From Acinetobacter sp. ANC 4648 (lineage in GTDB: Bacteria; Pseudomonadota; Gammaproteobacteria; Pseudomonadales; Moraxellaceae): a stretch of DNA of 64,000 bases. Of this stretch, positions 1 to 8,457 are shown in pieces. The translations under genes were made by a program, and so were the position numbers. The notes under the pieces are model-generated. The model was not told where the DNA came from. It made no database searches and saw only the letters and a program-made list of their open reading frames with translations. The stretch lies in contig NZ_NEGI01000003.1 in the NCBI RefSeq assembly GCF_002135345.1, positions 1 to 64,000 on the forward strand, in the 5' to 3' direction. Numbering within the stretch: the stretch's first letter is position 1; each line of letters starts with the position of its first letter.

Positions 1-145
1 AGAAAGTCAACTGGTTTTGTTTAACTTATTTTCTAATAAATCATTTTTTAATCAAACTTTAAAATCTCATTCAGAAATCTTAACAACTCAATCAACTTAT
101 TGATTTATCAGAGGTTTTGTTTAACATCACCGCCGATGGATACGC

Positions 146-173
146 ATTATAGGGGAAAAAATTTCCTACGCAA
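146..173 (-). promoter_or_regulatory. Strong stable-RNA-type promoter pointing left, out of the window
   Basis: Read on the minus strand, TTGCGT (168-173) is followed after 16 bases by a perfect TATAAT (146-151) and then GCG, a GC-rich discriminator as in rRNA and tRNA promoters. Downstream lies a leader of about 140 bases in which GTTAAACAAAACC occurs twice. A second -35-like TTGACT sits at 5-10, its -10 lying beyond the window edge. This is the arrangement expected for the tandem promoters and leader of an rRNA operon, but no rRNA sequence is inside the window, so the target is inferred. No gene is seen in 1-433; 198-222 also holds a small inverted repeat (AAATGGT/ACCATTT). Confidence 0.5.
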
Positions 174-433
174 CCCCTTTCTTTAATTAATTTATTCAAA
201 TGGTGGTTTTTTCTACCATTTCGCTAAAAAACTGCATTTTTATTCTATTTTTTAATCATTTTTATAAAAAAATTTCACATATTTCATATTTCATGCAGGT
301 ATTTTTTATTATTCAGATCTATCAAGGCCCTTTGTAGCTAGTCGATAGTTATAACCTATTATTTTTTTAACCTAGCTTCAAATGCCCTACTCTTCTTTCT
401 TTGAAGCTGAAATAACGTTAGATAAAATATTCA

Positions 434-1171
434 TTATTTTTCTAATTTTTGAAACTCACGAATAGAAAGTTCATTGACCTGTCCACGCCAAATCCACTTT
501 AAATGACTCTCAATGAAACTTTCACCCTCAAACCAAACAAATAAACCCTCCATCATTTCAGGCCAATCCTTCCGATCAATTTGATTACGCCCAGAAATCA
601 CAGCAATAATTGCAGCCAAAATAGTATCGTGACTTACTGCAAGACTTAATCCATTGACATTTTTTGGGTGTGTATCATAGATTAGCTCTAATACATCCAC
701 TACACCATGAATAGGATGTTTCATTCCCGGCAAAGCATTATTTATAAAACTATTGATAAAACCCAATGCCCCCTGTTGACGAAAATAAGGTGCCGCTTGC
801 TTAATATCTAAAACAAAGCTACCTGGTTCAACCAATAAGCCCTTTTCGACAATTTCAATATGATGAGTATTATTTTCAAGAGAAATATAGTCGGCACCTT
901 GAATCATCAGAGCCGCAGTATCGACACAACGTTGAATAGGACTTGAAATACAATGCTGAATAATACGATCCGTATGATTAATCAAATAAGCACCCCAAGC
1001 TTGCGCTAAATCGCGCCCTTGTGATGTAAGTTGTAAATCATAGCCCGCCAATCCCTGACCATTCACGATTTCACGTATCGAATGACGTGTAAATAAAGTC
1101 ACAGGTGTCTTAGCATCAGGCAATAAATCAATTGCTTTCAGCATACTTTTAGGCAATAACTCAAGTGCCAT
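434..1171 (-). CDS. Histidine phosphatase superfamily protein
   Basis: 245 residues. The N-terminal TRHSIRE (residues about 28-34) corresponds to the phosphohistidine RHG-type loop, with Ser in place of Gly. ISSPIQRCVDTA (about 76-87) matches the conserved SP..R.xxTA segment, and SHDTILAA (about 179-186) carries the second catalytic histidine. These make it a branch-2-like phosphatase or phosphoglycerate-mutase-fold enzyme, probably cytoplasmic since there is no signal peptide; the substrate is unknown. It lies 64 bp downstream of cysQ on the same strand, so the two may be cotranscribed, and a role in phosphate removal from small metabolites is possible but not shown. The start has only a weak ribosome-binding site (GAG), so the exact N-terminus is uncertain. 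Confidence 0.75.
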   Translation of the reverse strand: MALELLPKSMLKAIDLLPDAKTPVTLFTRHSIREIVNGQGLAGYDLQLTSQGRDLAQAWGAYLINHTDRIIQHCISSPIQRCVDTAALMIQGADYISLENNTHHIEIVEKGLLVEPGSFVLDIKQAAPYFRQQGALGFINSFINNALPGMKHPIHGVVDVLELIYDTHPKNVNGLSLAVSHDTILAAIIAVISGRNQIDRKDWPEMMEGLFVWFEGESFIESHLKWIWRGQVNELSIREFQKLEK

Positions 1172-1235
1172 ATCAACTCAATCTAATATTTCAAATGCAT
1201 CCCTACTATAAACAGGTAGAAAGAGACACACAATC

Positions 1236-2087
1236 TCACAACATCATGTTGCTTAAAGCATCAACAGCAATTTTTTGACTTACTTGATCTCGAAATGCAA
1301 TAAAACCTTTATTTAACACAGTATCTCGTTGATTGTAGCTAAATGGTGCCAACTCTAAACTCACCAATCCCCCACCAATACTTTCCAACAAACCTTGTCC
1401 TGAACTGGTATCCCATTCTGAAGTTGGATGAAAACGCGGATAAATGTCAATTTCCCCCTCAAGCATCATACAAAACTTATAAGCGCTACCTGCTTCACGA
1501 CGAGTTACTGGATGGTATTGTTCAAGATAAGTAATATATTGCTGATATTTAGGGTTGTTACTACTATGACTCAATCCAACTTGAATCGGCTCTGAAGCCA
1601 TAGCATTTCCTCCACTATACCGCTCCCAAGTTTTTTCTCTAAATGTATACTTATAGGGCAATTCAGTTAAATACCCCAGATACATATTTTTTTTTGTAGG
1701 AACAACAATAATAGACAATACGGTTTGATGATCTTGGATCAGACTTAAATTAATAGTGAATTCATCACGCTGATGAATAAACTCTTTAGTACCATCCAAA
1801 GGATCCAGCATCCAGCAGACATTCCATTCATGACGCTTTGAATAATCACTTTCTTCCGAAATCACAGGAATATCTGGTGTAATGATCGCCAGTTGTTCAA
1901 GCAAATATGCATTTACTTTTAAATCTGCTTGTGTCACAGGAGAATGATCATCTTTTTTATCAATATTAAACTCGCTTCCTGCACAGTAATTTTGGTACTC
2001 ATCTAACAAAATCTGACTAGCTTGAGTCAAGATTGGAACTAATTGTAAAATTTGCCGATCTTGTGGCACGGATGTTGTAATAAACAT
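1236..2087 (-). CDS. cysQ: 3'(2'),5'-bisphosphate nucleotidase CysQ
   Basis: 283-residue member of the inositol monophosphatase fold, slightly longer than E. coli CysQ. DPLDGTKEF (about 95-103) is the metal-binding signature specific to the PAP phosphatase branch, ISEESD (about 76-81) supplies the metal-binding acidic residues, and the C-terminal EWDTSSGQ (about 224-231) is the second metal motif. The enzyme hydrolyses 3'-phosphoadenosine 5'-phosphate to AMP, recycling the by-product of sulphate assimilation, and acts at the cytoplasmic face. It is followed by the histidine phosphatase on the same strand. The upstream 488 bases to the cold-shock gene show no other gene. Confidence 0.9.
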   Translation of the reverse strand: MFITTSVPQDRQILQLVPILTQASQILLDEYQNYCAGSEFNIDKKDDHSPVTQADLKVNAYLLEQLAIITPDIPVISEESDYSKRHEWNVCWMLDPLDGTKEFIHQRDEFTINLSLIQDHQTVLSIIVVPTKKNMYLGYLTELPYKYTFREKTWERYSGGNAMASEPIQVGLSHSSNNPKYQQYITYLEQYHPVTRREAGSAYKFCMMLEGEIDIYPRFHPTSEWDTSSGQGLLESIGGGLVSLELAPFSYNQRDTVLNKGFIAFRDQVSQKIAVDALSNMML

Positions 2088-2390
2088 TGACTAAACCTAC
2101 TTTGCGTTCACTTTAGATATAAAGCCTTATTTTTTTCTAAATTTAGACTGCTAAGGTACTTATATGCAACTGATTTATAAAAAATCCAATTTAAGCATAT
2201 CAAAATAATACTCGGCATCAGTTAAAGCCCTAAATAGGAAATAATGACTGAGCAGAGTGCAATACATGAAAGAAGACAAATCATGCTGGAATCCTTGGTA
2301 AGTAGATTACTAGCAACACTCAAAATTTACTGAGTAAAATAAAAGAAAATCTGAAAAATCATAAATTACATAAAAAACTAAATTAATAGT

Positions 2391-2421
2391 TTGTATATTT
2401 ATTTATTTCATGTATTATAAC
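2391..2421 (+). promoter_or_regulatory. Putative promoter and long 5' leader of the cold-shock gene
   Basis: TTGTAT (2391-2396) and overlapping -10 candidates TATTAT (2413-2418) and TATAAC (2416-2421) would start a transcript near 2428. That leaves about 150 untranslated bases before the ATG at 2576. Long structured leaders are characteristic of cspA-type genes, where they control mRNA stability and translation in the cold. The promoter is inferred by eye only. Bases 2088-2390 upstream show no gene. Confidence 0.4.
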
Positions 2422-2575
2422 GCCTGACTACAAAATAGTTTTGTTTCAGTAAATCTTATAGTATTTTCGCAGTTTTATTCATAATCCTTCGTTTTTCAGA
2501 TTTTATGTTCCACTCTATTTCCATGTTAACTATTGGTCAATAGACCCAAATTTTTTAGATTATTAGGATATTATT

Positions 2576-2785
2576 ATGTCTAACACTGTTAAAGGTACTG
2601 TTAAGTGGTTCAACGAAACTAAAGGTTTTGGTTTCATTCAACAAGAATCAGGTCCAGACGTTTTTGCTCATTTCAGCGAAATCTCAAGCTCAGGTTTCAA
2701 AACTTTGCTTGAAGGTCAGCAAGTAGAATTTACTGTTGGTCAAGGTCAAAAAGGCCCTACAGCGACTAACATCGTTGTTCTATAA
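2576..2785 (+). CDS. Cold-shock protein of the CspA family
   Basis: 69 residues, the usual length of a single cold-shock domain. [11 protein letters not shown] (residues about 11-21) contains RNP1 (KGFGFI) and VFAHFSEI (about 30-37) contains RNP2, the two nucleic-acid-binding motifs of the OB fold. It is expected to bind single-stranded RNA or DNA and melt secondary structure. It stands alone, with a long leader before it and a strong intrinsic terminator 39 bases after the stop codon, so it is a monocistronic unit. Which Csp paralogue it is cannot be told from the window. Confidence 0.95.
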   Translation: MSNTVKGTVKWFNETKGFGFIQQESGPDVFAHFSEISSSGFKTLLEGQQVEFTVGQGQKGPTATNIVVL

Positions 2786-2823
2786 TTTGAATTATATCTA
2801 TTCTAAATAGATGATTCAAATAG

Positions 2824-2850
2824 AAAAAAGCACCTTTAAGGTGCTTTTTT
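2824..2850 (+). terminator. Intrinsic terminator of the cold-shock gene
   Basis: AAAAAAGCACC and GGTGCTTTTTT form an 11-bp stem with a 5-base loop, ending in a T run. It is symmetrical, but on the plus strand it directly follows the csp gene. Confidence 0.9.
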
Positions 2851-3710
2851 TACACTCTCAACTTACACAATATCCATTTATTTGAAAATATGAACCTCTT
2901 ACCTATTTATAGCGTAACTAATTCCCCAAAACTACCAACCACCGTCATTCCAACGAATAAAGCATTTCTCTTTCAACCATCAATCACCCAAGACTTAATG
3001 TATTATAATTTTAAAAATAGAATATTGATAAAATAATGTATATATAATCTCTATCGGAACAGATGAAACCGATCCTATTTTTTGATATAAACCATCAACA
3101 ACTACTAGATTTATTGTGTTTTTTAATTTCTTTTATTTTTCTGCGCTAGTTTTATACAGCTTAAATAACGAATCCTAAAGTGACCCCAACAACTATAAAT
3201 TAAGAAACTTTCCATCATTTTAGCAATATCTAAAAATGAAGCCATTACAGTGCGCTGATTGCTGTAATGGCTTCAATTACAATATTGATGCTTATAATAA
3301 ATTTTCAAGATTTTTGCATAAGCTGTATTGCGTTAGTTTCATAAAATCTGAATTAAAAATAATTTATAGATAAAGGTAATCCTAATTACATGAATAAAAA
3401 CAAGGAAATAATATTCATTCAGAAAATTAAAATTGGCTCAATTATATGGTTAACAACCTCACTTTTCTCTCAACATTCCATATCTGATTACCTTAACCTT
3501 CGGTCTAGAGCTGATTTTATTAGCTAGAATTTAGTTTACTTGTTATTTAGCAGATTGATACTTCAGACCCAAGCAGAGAAAGACAGTGCTGATAAAATAG
3601 TATTTGATTTAAAAGAACAGCTTTTAAAATATCTAGATGAATACCTCTACTTTTAAGATCGATGTATAGTAGCAACTATCTATTACGCAACTTATTTTTA
3701 AGGAGATAAT
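2851..3710. other. 860-bp region without an intact gene
   Basis: AT-rich DNA with frequent stops in all frames. It holds the dispersed hairpin repeat at 3238-3300 (listed separately). At about 3553-3655 there is a short plus-strand frame ending in FDLKEQLLKYLDEYLYF and a TAA, which has the amino-acid texture of a real C-terminus but no start or upstream body. It may be the tail of a decayed gene. Nothing else could be recognised. Confidence 0.4.
3238..3300 (+). repeat. Dispersed hairpin repeat, copy 1
   Basis: AAGCCATTACAG and CTGTAATGGCTT form a 12-bp perfect stem around an 11-base loop. The hairpin plus about 30 following bases (ATTACAATATTGATGCTTA) match a second copy at 24815-24880 on the same strand at most positions, including compensating changes in the stem (CCATTA/TAATGG here, CCGTTA/TAACGG there). 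It does not follow an intact gene. It could be an old terminator carried with a duplicated segment or a small non-autonomous repeat. Confidence 0.55.
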
Positions 3711-4079
3711 TTGAAAACATTATTAAGCTTATCATTTATGGTTTTAGTATTGATGGGATGTCAATCATTCTCTTCAAAACAACCAAACAGTACAATGGAA
3801 ATAGATTTAAAAAATCCAGAAAAAAAGGTTTTGTGCGACAAGTATATTTGTGCAAATTCAGAAGGTGTTTCTAAAGAATTGACCATCAAATATCTAGGTC
3901 AAAAACAAGCTGATCGCATTTTTTCTCAAGGCGAATTTGATAAGACTCAGTTTACATTTGAGAATGGTATTTTCTGTGATACCAATACAAAGACATGTCA
4001 TGTCGATCGTTACTACAATGAACGTGGCAAACACAGTGCTATTGCCCCAAAGTATACTTCTGCATTATTCGGTAAATAG
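3711..4079 (+). CDS. Small lipoprotein resembling the YcgJ/Fels-1 family
   Basis: 122 residues starting with TTG, chosen because AAGGAG sits five bases upstream and no ATG fits. The N-terminus is a lipoprotein signal peptide ending in LVLMGC, so Cys17 would be lipidated. The mature part has a four-cysteine pattern (LCDKYIC... FCDTNTKTC) and the segment EGVSKELTIKYLG, which recall YcgJ/Fels-1 prophage-like proteins; I rely on memory for this match. These are periplasmic or envelope proteins of unknown function. The cysteines probably pair in disulphides. It stands alone and is followed by a terminator. Confidence 0.75.
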   Translation: MKTLLSLSFMVLVLMGCQSFSSKQPNSTMEIDLKNPEKKVLCDKYICANSEGVSKELTIKYLGQKQADRIFSQGEFDKTQFTFENGIFCDTNTKTCHVDRYYNERGKHSAIAPKYTSALFGK

Positions 4080-4088
4080 CCAAAAATT

Positions 4089-4129
4089 AATATTTAAAAA
4101 GACATCTTCAAAGTGTCTTTTTAAATATT
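4089..4129 (+). terminator. Terminator after the YcgJ-like lipoprotein
   Basis: A 16-bp perfect inverted repeat, AATATTTAAAAAGACA and its complement, with a 9-base loop. It begins 10 bases after the stop codon and includes a T run in the descending arm. Confidence 0.85.
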
Positions 4130-4642
4130 CAGAATCATATGATGAAAATTATCTACAGGAAGTATATTGCGCACAATCAATTTCCCATTACCTCTTGGAG
4201 AGGAACTATTGAAATAGTTGATTATTACTTTCATCTCCACAGGCAGTCAACTCAAGTGCAATGAGACACATAGCTACCCTAATATTAGTTACCTTATAAA
4301 TCTGTCTTCCCGACATAATTCCTATTAGCTCATTCAATGTTAAGTTATGTGGCTTAGAATAAGTTGTCACTCAGAAAACTCTCTCTACAATGACTCACTA
4401 CTTCAGGATTAATAGTTAATCAAAATTATCCTTAACTTGAAGGATTTCTTAAGTAAGTCTTTTAGACTTCCACTGATTAACCAACCTATGCAACATCGCT
4501 TGACCTACTTTGACCCAAATATCAAATTAATTTAAATATATTGATATGTTATCTCAGTTGACCTTAAATGATATTTGTTAAAATATTTATGTCATTATAA
4601 GTTCCTAAAAAGAACTGATAATAATAAAAATAATTCAAATCG

Positions 4643-5121
4643 ATGAAAAAAATCAGAAATAAAAGTTAAGTTACCGCCTGAGAAAGTATTCGATATTTTT
4701 ACTGGTCTTGAAAGCTACAAGAAAGTCCCAATTGTTTTAAGTACAGAATTAATTAAAACAAGGTGATTCACACTCTTCGTACGGTAAAAATGCAATCCGA
4801 AAATTAGCTTTCTTTCTGGTTCATTAAAAGAAGTTGTGACAGTTGTACAATACTCTCTATGGGATTATTTATTCTTAGGATGACCACTTCCAATGCAACA
4901 TATGGGTGGTAGAATGCAGTTTACCTGTGTGGAAAATGGCACGTTAGTTACTTGGTCAACAAGTTATAAATTCCAATCATCTTCCAAGGATTCTATCCAA
5001 AACAATTGAGACTATAAATAAAGGGTTTTACTTTATGTCAGCAAAAGTATTATCTAAAATTGCATTAAAAAATATGGTTAAGACTCAAATTACTGCTGAT
5101 AATTTCTTAATTCAATCGTAA
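4643..5121 (+). pseudogene. Decayed SRPBCC (polyketide cyclase-like) gene
   Basis: Three plus-strand frames read in sequence give one plausible protein. From about 4656 comes KVKLPPEKVFDIFTGLESY, a typical start of an SRPBCC lipid-binding fold. After a frame change near 4760 comes GDSHSSYGKNAIRK. After another near 4800 comes SFLSGSLKEVVTVVQYSLW, then an in-frame TGA where Trp is expected before PLPMQHMGGRMQF, then GTLVTWSTSYKF. A further frame near 5023 gives a possible C-terminus ending at 5121. The start ATG at 4643 is also out of frame. At least two frameshifts and one nonsense change rule out a working gene. The intact family binds or modifies hydrophobic ligands. The flanks (4213-4642 and 5122-5304) show no gene. 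Confidence 0.75.
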
Positions 5122-5304
5122 GAAACTCATTACTAGAAAATTGCATAGAAATATTTGTGAATTAAAGTAACTGATGCTCGGATCTATTGGTACTTATGAA
5201 AAGCCTTAATAACTAATCAAAAGTATCAATCTACTTAATTTTTAATAGGTATTTGAAAACCACCTCATTGGATGGTTTTCATAGAAAAACTAGTAGAAAT
5301 AATA

Positions 5305-5769
5305 TTATTTATAAACACTCATAAATTGTTCATATATAGATGCTTTTTTCCCATCTTTATATACATAACGAGAAATCACACCTTTATCAGTATAAATATT
5401 CATTGTTATTTGATTTGATCCACTTAAGTCATTCATCAAACCAACTGGCGCGACAAAAATATTACGTGATCTATTGGCTCCAAAAGCAAAATCTTGTTCA
5501 GTTTTTCCAATCATATCGAAAGCATAAGATTTTTTCCCATTTTCAAATGTTACTTTTTCAATTTCATACTTATTATAAATGTCATTTAAACTAACCCTAA
5601 CTTTAAGAATATCTTTTCGGTCTTGATTCCAAATGACAGTCACGATTGGACAAAGTTCATTGGGTTTACAAATTAACAAACCTTTAGTTTCAACGTCTTC
5701 TGTTTTTTGTGTTGTTGCACAACCTGTTATTACAAAACAACTAAGAATCAGCACTGCAATTTTTTTCAT
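5305..5769 (-). CDS. Small lipoprotein, paralogue of the one at 10522
   Basis: 154 residues with a signal peptide and lipobox ending FVITGC (Cys16), preceded by AGGAAG at good spacing. The mature part has two close cysteines in GLLICKPNELCPIV. It aligns end to end with the 158-residue lipoprotein at 10522-10998: both have the same C....(E)-C-P motif after a GLL/GPL-I-C start, the ITMNIYTDKG versus INLKLVTDKG segment and the KDGKKAS versus ANGQKSS tail. Function unknown; the protein is presumably anchored in the outer membrane facing the periplasm. No conserved neighbour explains it. Confidence 0.75.
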   Translation of the reverse strand: MKKIAVLILSCFVITGCATTQKTEDVETKGLLICKPNELCPIVTVIWNQDRKDILKVRVSLNDIYNKYEIEKVTFENGKKSYAFDMIGKTEQDFAFGANRSRNIFVAPVGLMNDLSGSNQITMNIYTDKGVISRYVYKDGKKASIYEQFMSVYK

Positions 5770-6160
5770 ATTAAAGGCTTCCTATTCTAAATAATATAAT
5801 GAACGAATTAATATCTAAAAATTAAATACTAGAGTGACTAAAATGATGAGTTCGCCTGACTAACATGAAAACCCTTACTTGTTCGTCACTCAGTTCTAAT
5901 TTATGTTTGACTATGATTATATATTGTAATAACAAAAAATGTGATATTCCATCAACTACTTGGATACTCCTTATCACAAAATAAATAATTTGCGTAACAC
6001 TACTCACCTATCAAGACTACTTTCTCTCATACATTCAGCATGATCAAAAACTACAGAATAACTTTCATTGATTAATTTTATTGTAATCTGCTTAAAGAAC
6101 ACACTCTTTTTATTTTTATAAAATAAAGCAATCGCTATTTGTTTTAACTTAATTAACCAT

Positions 6161-6190
6161 AAAAAGTCCGTAGCACTGTACGGACTTTTT
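6161..6190. terminator. Orphan bidirectional terminator-like hairpin
   Basis: AAAAAGTCCGTA and TACGGACTTTTT form a 12-bp perfect stem with a 6-base loop and T runs on both strands. No intact gene ends next to it: the closest real gene, at 6317-6586 on the minus strand, ends 127 bases away and reads toward it, so it is the best candidate to be served. Otherwise it may be left from a lost plus-strand gene. Confidence 0.65.
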
Positions 6191-6316
6191 TAGATCGATA
6201 TATGATAAATACATACTTTATATTTATAGCTTAAAAGTAACGAGATCTCATTACTTTTAAATATAAAATATATGATCTATTTCTAAGATAAAATTAACTA
6301 TGACTCTCAAGGTAAA

Positions 6317-6586
6317 TTAATTCACCTGTCCTAATGCCCACGCTAAGAAATCATCTTTATTGGTAAACTCTGGCGCTTTCATACCATTAATTTTCCTTAC
6401 AATACCACCAAATGAGCCAATATAGGTAGAATGATTTTCCATCACGATTCTTTCCGAATCCTTATCTTTCATTACATCCAAAAAAGCTTTCAATTTCTCA
6501 TGCTGGCTTAAGTCTCTGTATTCTGGTCGTTCTATTAAGTAATAATATACTTGTTCTACAACATGTTTTTGATTAGATAAATTCAT
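6317..6586 (-). CDS. Hypothetical protein, 89 residues
   Basis: Not recognised. The start ATG is preceded by a GAGGCAGG ribosome-binding site at good spacing, which supports a real gene. The protein is soluble and mostly helical in the first half (an acidic, lysine-rich stretch around residues 20-45). A GSFGGIVRKING turn follows, and it ends with FLAWALGQ. There is no signal peptide, membrane segment or metal-binding pattern. It stands alone in AT-rich DNA upstream of the universal stress protein cluster, reading away from it. 6587-6910 holds only the upstream regions of the two divergent genes. Confidence 0.6.
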   Translation of the reverse strand: MNLSNQKHVVEQVYYYLIERPEYRDLSQHEKLKAFLDVMKDKDSERIVMENHSTYIGSFGGIVRKINGMKAPEFTNKDDFLAWALGQVN

Positions 6587-6910
6587 ACCTGCCTCATTTT
6601 CATTTTTAATTATAAAGCTTGCACATTTTAAAGATAATGCGTCTCAATCGTATTTTAAACAAAAACTACACGATCACTCAATGACTTTTTTTAACATTCG
6701 GTAAATTATTTTAATTCTGAGATATTTTAAATATATAAAGATCGATTTCTTGAGCAGTTTTAGAATCTATTAAATAAGCGACTTATACCACAAAATAATT
6801 CATTTTTTGCCTAATAAAACAATAAACTCACACAAAATCTACCGTACACTAGATGTGAGTAATGCTATATTTAAAGAAGATAAAGAATCTGGTAATAAGA
6901 GGGAAATCTC

Positions 6911-7360
6911 ATGAATTACCAACACATTCTTGTTGCTGTTGATGAATCTGCTGTATCGCTTGCCGCAGCTGAACAAGCAATGATCTTAGCAAAAGCACTG
7001 CAAAGTAAAGTTACGCTAGTCAGCGTTGTTTCTATGGATCCTTTAAGTAGTATTAGTTTCTATGGAAAAGCACCTCGTTCAATGGATTACTATTCCGAAG
7101 CAGAAGAACACGCAAAGAATATATTAACCGCTTTAAAACTTAAATTTACCAACAAAGGGATTGATACCGAGACTAAAATTCTTGGAAATCTATCTGAAAG
7201 TCATGCAATTAGCGAGCTAGCAGATGAGTTAAATGTTGATTTAATTGTCATGGGTTCACATGGGCGTACAGGTTTTAAAAAATTAGCTTTAGGTAGCATT
7301 GCTCAAGATGTACTGACATTAAGCCATGTACCTGTGTTAATTGTAAAACATACACAATAA
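6911..7360 (+). CDS. Universal stress protein (UspA family), first of three
   Basis: 149 residues, a single Usp domain. ILVAVDESAVSLAAAEQA at the N-terminus is the beta1-alpha1 nucleotide-binding start, and IVMGSHGRTGFKKLALGS (about 120-137) is the ATP-binding G-2x-G-9x-G(S/T) motif, so it is likely of the ATP-binding subtype. GAGGGAAATCTC gives a strong ribosome-binding site. It is one of three related genes within 2 kb on the same strand, separated from the next by an opposite-strand gene and its own terminator, hence transcribed alone. Such proteins accumulate in stress and stationary phase. An inverted pair CTCACA/TGTGAG lies upstream (about 6826-6860). Confidence 0.93.
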   Translation: MNYQHILVAVDESAVSLAAAEQAMILAKALQSKVTLVSVVSMDPLSSISFYGKAPRSMDYYSEAEEHAKNILTALKLKFTNKGIDTETKILGNLSESHAISELADELNVDLIVMGSHGRTGFKKLALGSIAQDVLTLSHVPVLIVKHTQ

Positions 7361-7371
7361 TATGATATACA

Positions 7372-7410
7372 TTCTTAAAAAAACCCACGCTTTGTTGGTT
7401 TTTTTAAGAA
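7372..7410 (+). terminator. Terminator after the first usp gene
   Basis: TTCTTAAAAAAACC pairs with GGTTTTTTTAAGAA around a short GC-containing core, with a T run on the plus strand. It lies 11 bases after the stop codon and may also serve the minus-strand gene at 7461. Confidence 0.75.
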
Positions 7411-7460
7411 TCACGACTTACGAAGAATAATAAAATTAATATAGGTACTTATTAAGCTGA

Positions 7461-7745
7461 CTAAACTGTCATTTCAGTTTTAAAATAAGGATGACTAGAG
7501 CGATATACGCTTAATATTGTTAATTCTTTTTTTAAAAAAAGTTCTGACTCTTGTTCCCAAGTCGGCTTGCCACTGTAAAAATCAGTATTATTCACCGTCC
7601 AATCTGATACTAAGCCATAGATAAACGAATTATCGGCAAAAACTAATTTCGATTTATTGCTGGTTTCACTCTTAAAAACTTTATGCGTCGGCAAGGAACC
7701 AAACACATGAAAACAAGTATACAAATATTGATAATTAAGACTCAT
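7461..7745 (-). CDS. Hypothetical protein between usp genes, 94 residues
   Basis: Not recognised. A purine-rich GGGAGAG precedes the ATG. The protein has no signal peptide and no clear membrane segment. It is rich in aromatic residues (YQYLYTCFHVFG near the start, SSHPYF near the end). It ends toward the terminator at 7372-7410 and its start is about 220 bases from that of the second usp gene, with which it is divergent. It may share that regulatory region. A connection to stress is only an inference from position. Confidence 0.55.
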   Translation of the reverse strand: MSLNYQYLYTCFHVFGSLPTHKVFKSETSNKSKLVFADNSFIYGLVSDWTVNNTDFYSGKPTWEQESELFLKKELTILSVYRSSHPYFKTEMTV

Positions 7746-7966
7746 AGCGCAAATTCTCTCCCACTAACGATACTATAACAGTAAAGCCACCTCACCATTC
7801 ATGCTAAATTACAGCAAAATACCATAAATTTATTATGGTTATTTTTATTACCCTAATAACTCCTACAAATGCATCAAAAATGTTAATGAATTCAAATTGC
7901 GAGCTGCATCATGATGTGTTATCAATAAGCATAAGAATTAAATACGATACGCAAAGGATAAAAACC

Positions 7967-8416
7967 ATGTCATATAAACATATTTTAATTCCAGTTGATG
8001 ACTCTCCTATCTCTTATGCAGCGATTGAACATGCTGAAAAACTTGCGAAAGCCTTTGGTAGTAAAGTTACGGTCATGAGTGTAATTGCATTAGATCCATT
8101 TACAGGCGTAGATTTTTATAAGGTCGCTCCTGCTGTTACCCAATACATTCTTGAAGCAGAAGCCAATGCCGAAGGCCGCTTAAAAGATATTCAAGAAACT
8201 CTAAGCCATCACGGTATTGATGTTGATACTAAAATCATTCGAGAAGTTCCGACAGCGACAGGAATTTTAAATATTGCGGATGAAATTAATGTAGATCTTA
8301 TCGTTATGGGCTCTCATGGTCGTACAGGCTTGAAAAAACTGTTTTTAGGTAGCGTGGCTCAAGAAGTACTCACGATTAGTCCTATCCCCATACTCATCGT
8401 CAAACAATCAAACTAA
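7967..8416 (+). CDS. Universal stress protein (UspA family), second of three
   Basis: 149 residues from the ATG at 7967; an open frame continues 44 codons upstream but that part has no Usp-like sequence and AAAGGATAAA precedes 7967. HILIPVDDSPISYAAIEHA starts the Usp fold, and IVMGSHGRTGLKKLFLGS (about 120-137) is the ATP-binding G-2x-G-9x-GS motif. It is very similar to the first copy through the whole length, including the FYK-AP loop around residue 47, so the genes arose by tandem duplication. Only 41 bases separate it from the third copy, so these two are probably cotranscribed. Confidence 0.92.
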   Translation: MSYKHILIPVDDSPISYAAIEHAEKLAKAFGSKVTVMSVIALDPFTGVDFYKVAPAVTQYILEAEANAEGRLKDIQETLSHHGIDVDTKIIREVPTATGILNIADEINVDLIVMGSHGRTGLKKLFLGSVAQEVLTISPIPILIVKQSN

Positions 8417-8457
8417 ATTAGCTTAAATTTTATTCTTAATCATGCAGGATATTGACC

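Noticed and set aside
3937..4212. 91-codon plus-strand frame overlapping the YcgJ-like lipoprotein
   Set aside because: It overlaps a better gene in another frame and reads through that gene's terminator hairpin.
5822..6007. 61-codon minus-strand open frame
   Set aside because: No ribosome-binding site, no recognisable protein texture and random-looking composition in AT-rich DNA.
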